Shown here piece after piece: positions 44,062 to 55,176 of a stretch of 64,000 bases of DNA; the stretch's first letter is position 1; each line of letters opens with the position of its first letter. The stretch covers positions 186,001-250,000 of the forward strand of contig QYAI01000011.1 of assembly GCA_003988855.1 (NCBI GenBank), given 5' to 3'. The notes under the pieces are model-generated. The model searched no databases. It saw only the letters and a program-made list of their open reading frames with translations, and was not told the DNA's origin. This DNA is from Arachnopeziza araneosa (taxonomy: Eukaryota > Ascomycota > Leotiomycetes > Helotiales > Arachnopezizaceae). Made by a program: the position numbers and the translations under genes.

Positions 44062-45705
44062 ATGGCTTCGAGCGATGTCCACGACATTCTTAATCTTCAA
44101 GGCGATGCTGCTCCGCGCCCAGCGAAGAAACAAAAAGTTACTGCACCTCGACCAGTCCTAAAAGGTCTTGCGCGTGAAGTACAGAACCTGGGCGGCGATA
44201 ATCCTATTGCGATTGTTCCAGAGGTTACGACGTTCAAGAAAAGACGGCTTGGAAGCCGCAAACCGGCCGCGAAGTGGGAGCTCAAACCATTCAAAAACTC
44301 AGCTCGAGACGATGTGAATCTGGTTCTGCGACATTGGAGGCGGAAGATAGAAGCTGCTTCTGTAGGCACTGAAGATGAAACCGGTATGGAAGGAATACAG
44401 ACGATGGCCAATCTTCAGGTAGAAGATTCGACCTTTGCTAAGTTCAACGTGCACGTCAGTACTCCCAATTACAGTGACGAGCAATACACTTCACAGCTGC
44501 AGAGCACAACATGGACGAAACTGGAGACTGACTACTTGATGCAATTGGTAAAAGAATACGACTTAAGGTGGCCGGTAATTTGGGATAGATACGATTATCA
44601 ACCTCCATTGCCAGAAACTGCAGAAGCAAGTGAGAATATTGTTGCATTGGTTCTATCCCCGAGAAGCATGGAAGATATAAAATCTCGCTACTACTTCATC
44701 GCAGCGGCAATGCTGAAGATTCAAAAACCTGTAGAGACTATGAACACTTCCGAGTTCAACTTACTTGAAATGCTGCAAGGTTTCAATCAAGCTCAGGAAA
44801 CAGCTCGCAAGAAGTATGCAGAGGCACAATTCCATCGATCAAAAGAGGAAGCTAGAGAAGAGGAAAGTCTTCTAGTGGAACTCAAACGCATTCTGGCCAG
44901 ATCAGAGAAATTGAGCGAGGAGCGTCGGGAGTTATATGCACGTCTTGATGCTCCGCCGAGCACTGGCAACATTTCGATCTACACTTCGAGTCAAGGTCTG
45001 AATCAACTTGTTCAGCAGCTTGCTCAGGTCGATAAATCAAAGAGAAAATCCCTTGTGGGCCGGGAAGGCATTAGTCCTGCTGGCCCTAGTGGCGTAACTC
45101 AACAATCAAGTTTCGACCGGCGAGACAGTACTGTTCGCGAATCTATCTCTGGACCCAGCGGCAACAACAAAAAGGGAAGCATTCACACTCCTTCTGACCG
45201 TCGTCAACTGAGCGAGCAAGAAGAGCAGCTTTATGGAATCAGGCGCTTTGACCGCATTACTACAACCGGTCCATCTTTCCGTCATGAAAAGATTATGAAG
45301 CCAGTCACGTCCAAGTCTGCAATTCAACAGGGAAAGATCAGTAATATTCTCACAGAGTTGCGTGTTCCTTCAAGACTGCTCATGCCAACCTTTCGTGTTG
45401 GTGAGCTCTTTGAGGAGTTGATTCAAAATATTCTTGGACTCATTGAGCAGCGCAAAATAGCAGATAAACTCCAAGGCGAAATTAATCTCATCAAACAGAT
45501 CAAGGAAGAGAAGGTGAAGGCGGTCCGGGCGGAGCGCGGAGATCTTGAAGGCCAGGGAACTGAAGACAATGACAGTGCCGAAGTCAAAATGGAGGACCAA
45601 GACGCTCGAGAGAAGAGTGTTGTTCCTGGTGGTGCTGCACATAAACGAAGTGCAAGCGTATTAAGTGCTGTCAGTGATAAGAGCACTAAGCGACAGAAGA
45701 AATAG
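44062..45705 (+). CDS. swc4: SWR1 complex subunit 4 / NuA4 subunit Eaf2 (DMAP1-like)
   Basis: Single exon, 547 residues. N-terminal MASSDVHDILNLQ is the typical start of fungal Swc4. The SANT/Myb-like domain spans about 149-215: TTWTKLETDYLMQLVKEYDL, RWPVIWDRY and RSMEDIKSRYYFIAAAML. A long coiled coil follows (QETARKKYAEAQFHRSKEEA through LVELKRILARSEKLSEERRE) and the C-terminal half contains VPSRLLMPTFRVGELFEELI. Swc4 is shared between SWR1, which exchanges H2A for H2A.Z, and the NuA4 histone acetyltransferase; its SANT domain and partners help recruit both to chromatin. The tail is charged and ends KSTKRQKK. It shares a short promoter with the p24 gene. Confidence 0.93.
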   Translation: MASSDVHDILNLQGDAAPRPAKKQKVTAPRPVLKGLAREVQNLGGDNPIAIVPEVTTFKKRRLGSRKPAAKWELKPFKNSARDDVNLVLRHWRRKIEAASVGTEDETGMEGIQTMANLQVEDSTFAKFNVHVSTPNYSDEQYTSQLQSTTWTKLETDYLMQLVKEYDLRWPVIWDRYDYQPPLPETAEASENIVALVLSPRSMEDIKSRYYFIAAAMLKIQKPVETMNTSEFNLLEMLQGFNQAQETARKKYAEAQFHRSKEEAREEESLLVELKRILARSEKLSEERRELYARLDAPPSTGNISIYTSSQGLNQLVQQLAQVDKSKRKSLVGREGISPAGPSGVTQQSSFDRRDSTVRESISGPSGNNKKGSIHTPSDRRQLSEQEEQLYGIRRFDRITTTGPSFRHEKIMKPVTSKSAIQQGKISNILTELRVPSRLLMPTFRVGELFEELIQNILGLIEQRKIADKLQGEINLIKQIKEEKVKAVRAERGDLEGQGTEDNDSAEVKMEDQDAREKSVVPGGAAHKRSASVLSAVSDKSTKRQKK

Positions 45706-47401
45706 TCAGCTTACGATGAGAGGTGTGCCAATATATGACTGTTGTGTTATTGTATCTCATCACTGTGAAATGTAATTTTGCCTCTCAAAGTGCAATTTCC
45801 ATCGTATATTGCCGTATATGGTTCAGGTTAAGCTTACAGCGACAAATGTGTGCAAATCACATCTCTTTTGAGAGAAAGAGTATCAACTTTTCGAGATTGA
45901 ACAATTTCTTACTCACACTTAACTAAAAAGCTATTTTCACATCCCAACTCCTCCTCTCCTCTCGCTCAAACAAAAAAAGGTTGCTACCACCAAATCCATC
46001 GACACTCTTGATTTTTTCTTGATCCGCTATCTCTCAACCTGTCTGGCCAACAACACGCGCGTGTAGTGTCCGGCATTGCCTTTCAAACGTAGTATCTAAG
46101 AGTTGCAGGTCCAGTGGAAGTCGTGGAAAATACTGATACCCAACGTGGGAATGTAGCCATGGCCCTAATAACACAACCTACCATGGTTGGAGGTACTGGA
46201 GAGTAGATTCCCGGTGCCTCAACCAGGTATTGGGTGCTTGCCCTGGTCGAGCAGCTCGAGCAGGCTCAGTCAGTGTTGCAACAAGCACCGCTTTTGGTGC
46301 AGAGCTCCTCGTAATGAAGGAAATATTTACCAACAAGTCCCACAAGCGAACAATCTTTTCGGGTTGAAGCGAGCAGTGCCCAAGGCGATTGATTATGACG
46401 CCTACTAACACATAATTACAATAAAAAATGCCATCTTTGTTGAAATGTATAGTCCTGGCTTCAGTGTACCCTTCCTTTACTCTACAAGGAGGAATTGTAC
46501 ATCCTGCTCCGTCTGATTACCTAAACCTCATTCTCCTAGATAAGTTATATCAACTCTTTCCCGTTACTTGCAAAATTGTCCCCCAGGAGTCTCTTCGTTA
46601 TCAAACTGCTATTGACTTATTCATGTTTTCGATATGTCTCTAACACTGGTTGGGGAAACTGGCCTGAACTCGAGAGATTTGGAGCATTCTACCGAGGATT
46701 TTGTGCCTATTAAATATTAAATCATCAATAACAGCTATTGTTGCTGGCAAACCTTCTTATCCCGGTCAAATTTTATTGGTTCTTAAGCGAATAACCGTCC
46801 ATACCTTCAGACTGGATGTATCGAAGAGAGCCGCCGATGAGCTAATTTCACTGCTTGTTAGCTCATCGATATCAAGCACTGCGGCTTTCGATGGTTCATA
46901 ATAGTGTTGTGATGATTATCATACAATAAGACTTAATTTCGTAGAGGACGCCCGCGAATGCGTCTGGTGTTGTTGTAAAATGGAAACATAGTCAGTCAAG
47001 TCGTTGAACATTTATATAATAAACATCTATGACTTAGCGCTTGCTTATATGAAGTTTGGAAAGGTTTTGATATCTTGCGGCTATGTCATTTAGTACCTAA
47101 TTTGATCTTCTACCTGAGACAGAGTTAGCCGACTTTGATATCTATAAATCTAGATATCTCGAAATCATTTGTTAGAAGGCCAGGGAGACTTAGTCGTGTC
47201 TCGTGCTCAATCACTTTGAGTAGAACTCCAATACAAAATAATATGCTTACTGAAGCATAATTAGAATCAAATGAACAAATAAATATCTATCTCGAATCAA
47301 TTGGAATGGTTTAGGCCACTTCGAATATCTACAGCTTTGTTCTACCCCGATGAAAAAAAGGGCAAGAGTCAAAACGATGGAAGTTCCCTTATCAAGGAAT
47401 G

Positions 47402-47441
47402 TGCAATGATGTAGGACAGGCTGCAATGATGTAGGACAGGC
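47402..47441. repeat. 20 bp tandem duplication
   Basis: Two exact head-to-tail copies of TGCAATGATGTAGGACAGGC, followed by the first eight bases of a third. Confidence 0.9.
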
Positions 47442-50400
47442 TGCAATGGGAGATTCTCGCACACTCTTACATGGGATGCCCAGCCTTCTTAAATGTTGAT
47501 CCTTTCATAGCCTGCTAATTCTACTAGGCAGTTGCGGTGCAGCAAGACTTGACGTTGCGCTTAGAAACCAGAAATATTTATTTACTCTAAGAGATATATA
47601 AAATAAGTGATTTATGCCCGATTCGGCCCTGTAGGCCTAGAATCGACAAGTCTACTTGAAGAATAAAGTTGAAGAACGTGGATTGGATAATGGTCCAAAC
47701 ATTGCTCGGCGTCACAGCACGGAATTTTTTCTAGGAAATATAGATCCAATATGCATTTATCCTTGGAACTAAACCATCAACTGTGATTAGGAAACAAAAC
47801 AAAATGCTTTGCGCGCGGATAAGTTGTTCTGCAAAATACAGAAATGGTCATCGCCAAAACGGATGTTCATGATAAGTCAGCATCAAAATAAGCTTTGTGT
47901 GAAATCTTGCATACATCCCCCGACTTCTATATTGAGGATGTGATGAGATGTAGTTTTGCATTTAAATCCGGCGGTAGAAGTGTAATCCCCTTCGTCGCAC
48001 ACACAAGATGCTTCATCTTGACACCAGATCCTGCAACGAGCGATTAGAAATAGGGGAAAACTAAACCCCAATCTCGCATAAACGCTGATGGGAGCTCTCA
48101 GGAGTTTATCATCGTCAGGGTCTCTCATTTACCCTTGTTGATGATGAAGCAAAGACGATTTCTATTTGCTCAGCGCTTGAATGCCGGCTGGCGAAGCGCC
48201 AGGCGGCCAACCCATGAAGTAAATTCTCTCTGTGCCTGCATAGGCGCTTTCTCGTGCCCCTTGGTCTTCAGCCTCATGACGTCTTCTCTCAGGGTTGAAA
48301 GGCCCGTCTCGTACCTGAATACGTGCGTTGACGGGTAGCCATACGCTGGTTTTAGGTTGACCAACAGAAACCTCCGATCTGCCGTAGAGAAATGACGGGC
48401 GCTTCTCTGCATGTCAACATGGAGCCCTATGCAGGTACGTGCTTCTAAAAATGGGCGAATCCCTCGCGGAGGCAGGACTCGCAAGATACCATGCAGGTCT
48501 GACATTGAAGACTAGCAGCATGGTGTAGGAGGAGGAAATCTGTATGGTGAGAAGCAGTTCTGATTCAGAATTGATATGTGAATGTGTGGCGTTTAGGGAA
48601 TTGGCATGATCGTAGCCGCTTAACACGGCGGCTACGATCTCGTTTCATTGGCACGCAACAACGTCTTTCAAATCTTGAAACCGGGCTTCTCTAAGATTGG
48701 TTACACTGTTGTTTGCAGGTCTCGAAATAGAATTGCTGGATATGTCATTGGGGACTTAATGTAAGCTGGGTAGGATTGCAATCGTTAGTGAAAGATTTCA
48801 AGTAGAGGGGAGGTACTTGAGGAAAATGGAATTCGGATTACGAGCCGGACTACATTCAACCAGTGCACGTAATCTACGAGTGTTAGCTAGAACGCACGAC
48901 TCAAGGACAAAGATTGCTTGATATAGACAGTATGAAAGGTTTGAACATTGAATGCTGGAAGTGCTAGAAAGGGAAGTGGCACGTCACATGACCTACACCA
49001 GCCACTTATCGCGTCTTCTCCCGCTGTTTCACGCAGCGATCAAGATCTGACCTTGACCAATTCCTTAGACTGGATCTGGATAATTGCCATGGAATCTTGT
49101 TCTCGAACACTCCTGTGGTTGGTTGTTGTCGGCGACCGTTCGTTGTGTAGGAGGAGGCCCAGACAATCAAGAACTCTCTCGTGAGGCTTCAACCCAGATC
49201 GGCTTAATAGATGCGAATATGCGACGCATGCAGGACTAAAAATAAAGGTAGCTGGATCATACCCGTGGAGATATTTGGCGGCTAAAGGGTGCACTCCTCT
49301 GCACCATGGTCGGTTCTGACAGCCTCGACAAATCAAGCGACTGTGACATCAAAGTTGGTGGTGTGAGGTGAGCATCGCGCGCAACCATGCCAAGGGGTTG
49401 GATCTACCCATCAAGGCTAGAAAGGTCTTCAACATCAATGCGAGGGATCAGGACGTTGGTGTTGCATTGAGCGTCGTATTTTCTTGAAGGGAGGGGGAGA
49501 GAATGGCGCACCCAGGATGATGCGCGTATGTCCTGAGCAAGCCGCGCTTAAAAACAATGAGAGGCCGAACAGCAAGTGCTCTGGTTGACCGGCACGACAG
49601 CCATCGATCGGCAGCTTGAGTTTCCGACTCTTACTTCTCCACCTTGCGTGGTAGGTACGTGCTCTCCCAGGGCTCTTGGCTTTTCTCATGGAGGAGAGGA
49701 CGGTAGGTACAACGTCGAGTTTCTGGTACACTTGCACAGGAGAGACGAGGGCATGCGAAGCTACGACTGGCGAGGCAGAAGGGCTTATCAAGCACTGTAA
49801 CCTCATGACCATCTGATCCGGCCGTGGATTGGTGCACTTTGTGAGTGCAAAGTTGGACAGCCGAAGAGCGTCATGCTCAAAGGTGTTGCTGGTTGGGGTG
49901 ACAGGTGATGGGGTGGCTGGGGAAGCGGTCATTGAGTCGGGGATGTTGCAGACGTCTCCCGGGGGCATCTGCTCAAGCGCGCTCCTTTTTTGCCGTCCCC
50001 CCGTAAATTGCAAACGGCACAGTACAGCATTGTACATACGATGCGGGATCGCTGTCCTGGACTCTACCGTCGCTAGATCAGTTTCATCTGGTCAACGACA
50101 CAACATGAAGGCATTAATATCTGCGCATCCTGTCCAGCATCTCCCGCCATGCTCGGAATCTATTCTGGTATCGCATCCTTGCAGGCCCGACGTTTTGTTT
50201 CAAAGAAAGGTAGAGGGCGAGGGTCGAAGGGCTCCAGGTGGTGGTGGTGGTAATAGTGATGATGACTTGACATGCGCGAGTGACTTGCGGGTGAGGTTAT
50301 TGGGGCACTGGTCTGAGACCAACCAACGCTCCAAAATGCTGAGTGGTTAGGAGGAGGGAAGAGAGGATTCCCTGGAATGCAGGTATGCTCCCGCGGCCAC

Positions 50401-50764
50401 TGCCAGTGTTGTGTTTGGCTTTGTGACCAATATATTGTATGATTTACCTTTGCGAATGAGCAACAAATGGTGGTCGGCACACAATGGGGCTTGTGCAGAG
50501 GCTCGTTGCAGTGACGCTCAGCGCCGAAGGTTGGAACAGGGCCTGGAATTGCTTGTAGCCTTGCCTAATCGAGTAGACGCCGACGGCTTCGACAGCGAGG
50601 CGCGACCAATGGAAGCGCAAAGCAGGGATATGGCATCGCGGTAGAAGGTCGAAATTGTGATATGCCCTGTGTGCATCGCGCAAAGCGAGCAGGCGCTCAG
50701 CTGGTCGTTGAGAAGGGGAGGGGAGGGGGAAGAGGTTTGTGTGGCTGCGGCCAAGCACCAAGCA

Positions 50765-52305
50765 CCCAGCTCTCTTCTTCTTCTTCTCTCTCTCTCTCTG
50801 TCTCTGTTCACGCAGCACTCGCACCCTCATAAATCGCTCTCCCTCCATCGCGCTGCTGCGGGTGCCTCTGATGCCGCACCTTGTGTTACGCGACCAGCCG
50901 ACCAACATGTTCATCATCTTGATAGCCAGCCCATCGCAACTTGTCCAATACCTGTCTGTCGTAGTCCATTGATTGATGCATCCAAGGCTCGTCCTGGCTT
51001 GGTGTCTGTCCTGTAAACTCGTGTCCCTGAAGAATTTATGTGCCGGCACCAAGACGGAGTGTGCCCAGGGGATCGATCTTCCCATGTTCCCGACGCGATA
51101 TTCCTTCTTCCTTCTGCGAACTGTCCGCGGCTGCCCTAGCATATGCAGCTGATCTCATAAGCATCCCCTCTGCTGCAGCAGCCGGACTGGACGAAGAACA
51201 AGAGGGCCGAGTGGACCGAGGACAGACGAGAAGGGAAGAGAAGAGGGTAAAGAAAGAAGAGGGCTGTTGCAGGCGTCAAGATGTTGGTGGTGGTGGTGGT
51301 GGTGGTGGTACGGTAATTCTTCTTCTTCGTCTTCGTCTTCTACTGTTACTGACCTGCCCGGATTGATGATACCTTTGCCCTGTCCTGCCCTGCCCTGCCC
51401 TGATGCCTTTCGGGTTCAAGCCTCGTAATCGCCCATTGTGGCTCAACTAATGGCAACAGGTAAACCGGACCTCCCAGATTACGAGGCCAATTAAAGGCGG
51501 CCAAGCGATAAAACTCATCCCCAGCTGGGCCTAGTCGCAAGCGTGTCTGACACAGCCAGAAACGAAAGACGCCGAGAGGCAGCGCCGCGACAGGATAGGA
51601 TGATGGACACAGGGAGTTTCCGCCTCTGAACAGCCGCCATCCCCCTTCACGCTGCTGGTGCTGGTGCTGGTGCTGGTGCTGCTCACCAGGGCCTCTACCG
51701 GTCTAGTGAAACGGGGAGGGGTGGGAGACAGCGAGAGAGAGCGAAAAGAGAAAGAGAGAGACAGAGAGAGAGAGAGGGATAGAGAGAGAGAGAGAGAGAG
51801 AGATAGAGAGAGACAGAGAGATAGAGAGACAGAGAGATAGAGAGACAGAGAGATAGAGAGATAGAGAGAGGGAAGGAGGGTTGCGGGGGGGGCTATTATT
51901 GAAAAAAATGATGACACTGGATACCGACCGACCGACCGACCGACGCTGCCCTGCCCTGCCCTGCCCTGCCCTGCCCTGTCCTGCCCTGTCCTCTCCTCTC
52001 CTCTCCTGCCCCTTCCACTTCCACTTCCCTTCCCATTCTTTCTTAGCGACGAGCGAGTCAGCCCCGCCTTTGGCGCGCGCAATAGGCGACCACGACGGCG
52101 TTAATAAGTATCTGCCCACGCCCTCTTCCCATATCCTTCCTGTTACCGCTCCCCTGGGTCTGTTCTGCTCTGCTCTACTTCGCTATTTGGTCTTCGCCTC
52201 ATCATCTCTGCCTCTCCATTCTTGTCCGACTCCTCAATCCCATCGTCAAAGAAGGACAAGCCGCCTGCATTGATTGATTGATTCATTCATTCACTCCTTC
52301 ATTCC
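50765..52305. repeat. Cluster of microsatellites upstream of the zinc-cluster gene
   Basis: Within 1.5 kb: TTC/CT runs (50777-50805), GGT triplets (51285-51309), CCCTG pentamers (51376-51402), GCTGGT hexamers (51650-51682), a 140 bp GA-rich tract with GATA/GACA interruptions (51729-51872), CCGA (51923-51944), a second CCCTG array (51946-51990), CTCTC (51990-52007) and GATT/ATTC (52268-52292). None is in a supported coding region. Confidence 0.85.
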
Positions 52306-52964
52306 TTCATAGCACCCCTTCCCTCGTCCCCACGCTTTCTTTGCCTGGGTCGCCTCGTCTTCCGTGAGCAGCAACAGCAACACTGAGAGTGACGGAATCG
52401 AGAGAAGGAAACGCACGGCAACTTTTCACTGTGTAGATCGCGGCTGGCCCACGTAAATTGACCTTTCCTACTGCCAACTTCCCACCATCGTCGCTGCACT
52501 CGCTCCGGTCCTGCTCGGTTTCGCAAGGCGCGTCTATCTAGATGAACCAGATCGCGACAATCGATTCGTCACGTCGGATGTCCTCCTCGCTCTTCCACCA
52601 GATTAATTAGACGGGAACCCTGTAATACTGTATCTGTCACCAACGACCTTCTTGTCGGTTTTGGCCCTGGACTGGACCGCCCACGCTTTTGGCGCCGCCG
52701 TCCCGCGAGGAGTTTCTGGAGGTTGGATTTTGGGAACAGGCTCGAGAATTTCTTGGTGGCGAGAAGAGCAGCAGCGTTTTAGTCCTTGAAAGCAAAAGCT
52801 GATTGAAATCATCTGAGCGAGGAAGTCGAACTTCTAGCTAGGAAGTGGGAAGCGGCAATAGAAGCGCGAAAGGGAGGTGCGAGGGGCAGCATTCTGGAGT
52901 CTTGATTGCCATCACAACACCTACCATCAGATTTTGCCCGGTTTTAGCCACCTCTTCCACCATC

Positions 52965-55176
52965 ATGGCAACAACCGAGGACAGTGGAGCTGCCGCAGCT
53001 CCATCCGTATCACCGACATCTGGATTTACAGCCGTGAATGGATCCAAAGATCAAGGCAGCTCTGCTGTCTCGCTTCCTCCAGTGAATGGGAATGGAGTCG
53101 TCAGGCGAGGTTCCGATGAGAGATCGAATGGGCAACCTCGAATTACACCCCCTGGACAAGAGAAACTTACCATTACTACGACGACGACGCAAAGAGAGGA
53201 CTGGCTGCCTCCGGTGAACGGAGATAGGAATCCTTACCAACCTTCAAACTATTCCGAGGTAGATTCGTCTCATAAAAGAAAAAGATCGGGATCGATCGAC
53301 CTCAGCTCGGCTTCGACAGGCACTTATCACAATCATGGGCTCTCATCTGCGACAACCAAGCAAACACCAAGTACTGCCATCACCGAGTCCGAGACCCCGC
53401 GAGAGGACAGTGCTCGAGGACTTTCACAATCTGATTCACGTGATCCACAGAGTTCTGAATCGCAATATCGGCAGTATATCCCATCTCCTGCAGACAACCG
53501 AGAATCTGGCCATCCCAATGATCCGTGGCATCCTCGGCATTACGCCCAGCACCCCCATCTTTCTTCAGACGAACAGATTGGAGAGGTTCTTCAGAGAGCC
53601 TCGCAAAGTATGGATGCTCAACAGCGTGGCCAATATCACAGCCCAGATTATGATCCCAGATCAGCGCATCCCTATGATGATTATGGACATGATAGAAGAG
53701 AAATGTCTGCACAGTCAGACCCGAAGAAGCGGAAGAGAAACTTTAGTAATCGAACCAAAACTGGTTGCATGACCTGCAGAAGACGGAAGAAGAAATGTGA
53801 TGAAACAAAACCTGAATGTAAGTTCCTCTTTTACAAGGCCTTTATGGACATGACAGTTTTGGTGAGCTAATCATTGTAGGTAACAATTGCATGCGTGGAG
53901 GTTTTGTATGCTCTGGCTACCAGCAACGGGGTCCGTGGCCAAAAACCGAACAGAAACAAGCACCAATCCCTCTACAATCCAAAACAGAGTACGAAAATTC
54001 GCCATATACTCGAGAACCTTCCTACTTATCGCAGCATCTTAGTGGACCTCCGAGAAGAGAACCTCTACCTGGCTACCGTGGGCAAACACTACGGGTTGAC
54101 CCTCAACACAGCCGTCCTATTGGCTTAGATGACGATGCAACAAGTGCATCAACAATGCCAAGTGCCTCCGGTGCAAGTCCCGAAAACAACAGGCTGTCTG
54201 CTATTTCATACGCCCAGCAGACACCTACGCCTGTGACTGCAACGAGCAGCGCGTACCCAGACAGGCAATTAAAGGGTGTCTATGAGCGCGTTGGCCCTCT
54301 GCACGACTTAACAAGACAGGAAAATAGATCAGAAGGTGATATTTCGACACCACAATCCGCAACCTCAAATTTACCACAGATTCTGCATCCCCAGCTTCAA
54401 TCGGACAGTCCACATACCAATCCTCAAATGGCGGCGCAATTAGCGCTGTCGAATCTTGCGTCCACGAGCCGTCAACGCACTCAGAAGGAGGAAATGTTAG
54501 GGGGCCGTCACTACTTTCCATTTGACAAAGAGCTCGTTCTAGAGCGAGAACGTTGCAATGGAGCGTGTTGGCGATTCAACAGTAGTACGAATCCTAACAA
54601 TGGAGTTTCCCCCGAGGAAAGATCGCGACTCTTCCGAGATATACTGCAACCCCGGGATCATGTAATCTCCCCATCAGCAGCGTCGCCAATCACCCCGGTC
54701 GGTCGAGTAGGCGACAATGTGATTGTTGAAGCACCGTTCACTTGCGATTATGGCTATAATATCAGCATTGGCCAAGATGTTGCAATTGGAAAGAACTGCA
54801 CAATCCTCGATACATGCGAGGTCACAATTGGTGATAGATGCAACATTGGACCAAACGTAAACATCTATACTGCTACGTTGCCCGTAGACCCAAAGAGAAG
54901 ATTGGGCTCTCGTGGACCTAACTTGGGTCGAAAAATTACAATTGGCGATGATTGCTGGATTGGAGGAGGCGTCACAATTCTACCTGGCCGGACAATTGGG
55001 AACGGTAGTACTGTTGGAGCTGGTTCGATTGTCACGAGGGTATGCTATACCAATTCCTAGTATCCACCCAGGCTAACAGTTCTTTTCAGGATGTTCCACC
55101 ATACACCGTTGTGTGCGGAAACCCAGCTCGCGTCCAGCGTGGTGTTGAGAGCGGTGGCAGAGACTCCAGGGCTTGA
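52965..55176 (+). CDS. Zn2Cys6 DNA-binding protein fused to a maltose-acetyltransferase-like hexapeptide domain
   Basis: Three exons: 52965-53817, 53880-55039 and 55090-55176 (introns 62 and 50 nt), 699 residues. Residues 1-255 are Ser/Pro-rich and probably disordered. The zinc cluster has C268, C271, C278, C285, C288 and C295 (CMTCRRRKKKC then CNNCMRGGFVC); its fourth cysteine codon is split by intron 1. After a second low-complexity linker comes a Mac-type helix-rich segment (about 488-540: MLGGRHYFPFDKELVLERER, EERSRLFRDIL) and a left-handed beta-helix of hexapeptide repeats (about 560-690: DYGYNISIGQDVAIGKNCTI, DDCWIGGGVTILPG, VVCGNPARV). Homologous sugar O-acetyltransferases have a catalytic His in YTATHP; here it reads YTATLP, with Leu618. 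A nuclear regulator using the trimeric domain for assembly or ligand sensing is my inference. Confidence 0.88.

Larger units (their letters stand above)
45706..52964. other. 7.3 kb region without a supported gene
   Basis: The first 2.5 kb is AT-rich with only short frames. Weak candidates are a 46158-46411 stretch with protein-like but broken frames, a Cys-rich open frame on the minus strand at 47883-48128 and an 80-110 codon frame at 48170-48505; none has a complete model. From about 50.7 kb onward the DNA is pyrimidine/purine strand-biased with many microsatellites. It presumably includes the promoter and long leader of the zinc-cluster gene that starts at 52965. Confidence 0.5.

Noticed and set aside
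49435..50037. 200-codon minus-strand frame
   Set aside because: Long but low in protein character, no conserved motif, and overlapped by equally long plus-strand frames in GC-richer DNA.
45706..50700. Possible secondary-metabolite or mobile-element cluster in the gene-poor segment
   Set aside because: No polyketide synthase, NRPS, P450, transporter, transposase or reverse transcriptase frame is present on either strand.
51531..52119. Open frames across the GA/CT microsatellite tracts
   Set aside because: Simple-sequence translation (Leu/Ser or Arg/Glu repeats), not genes.
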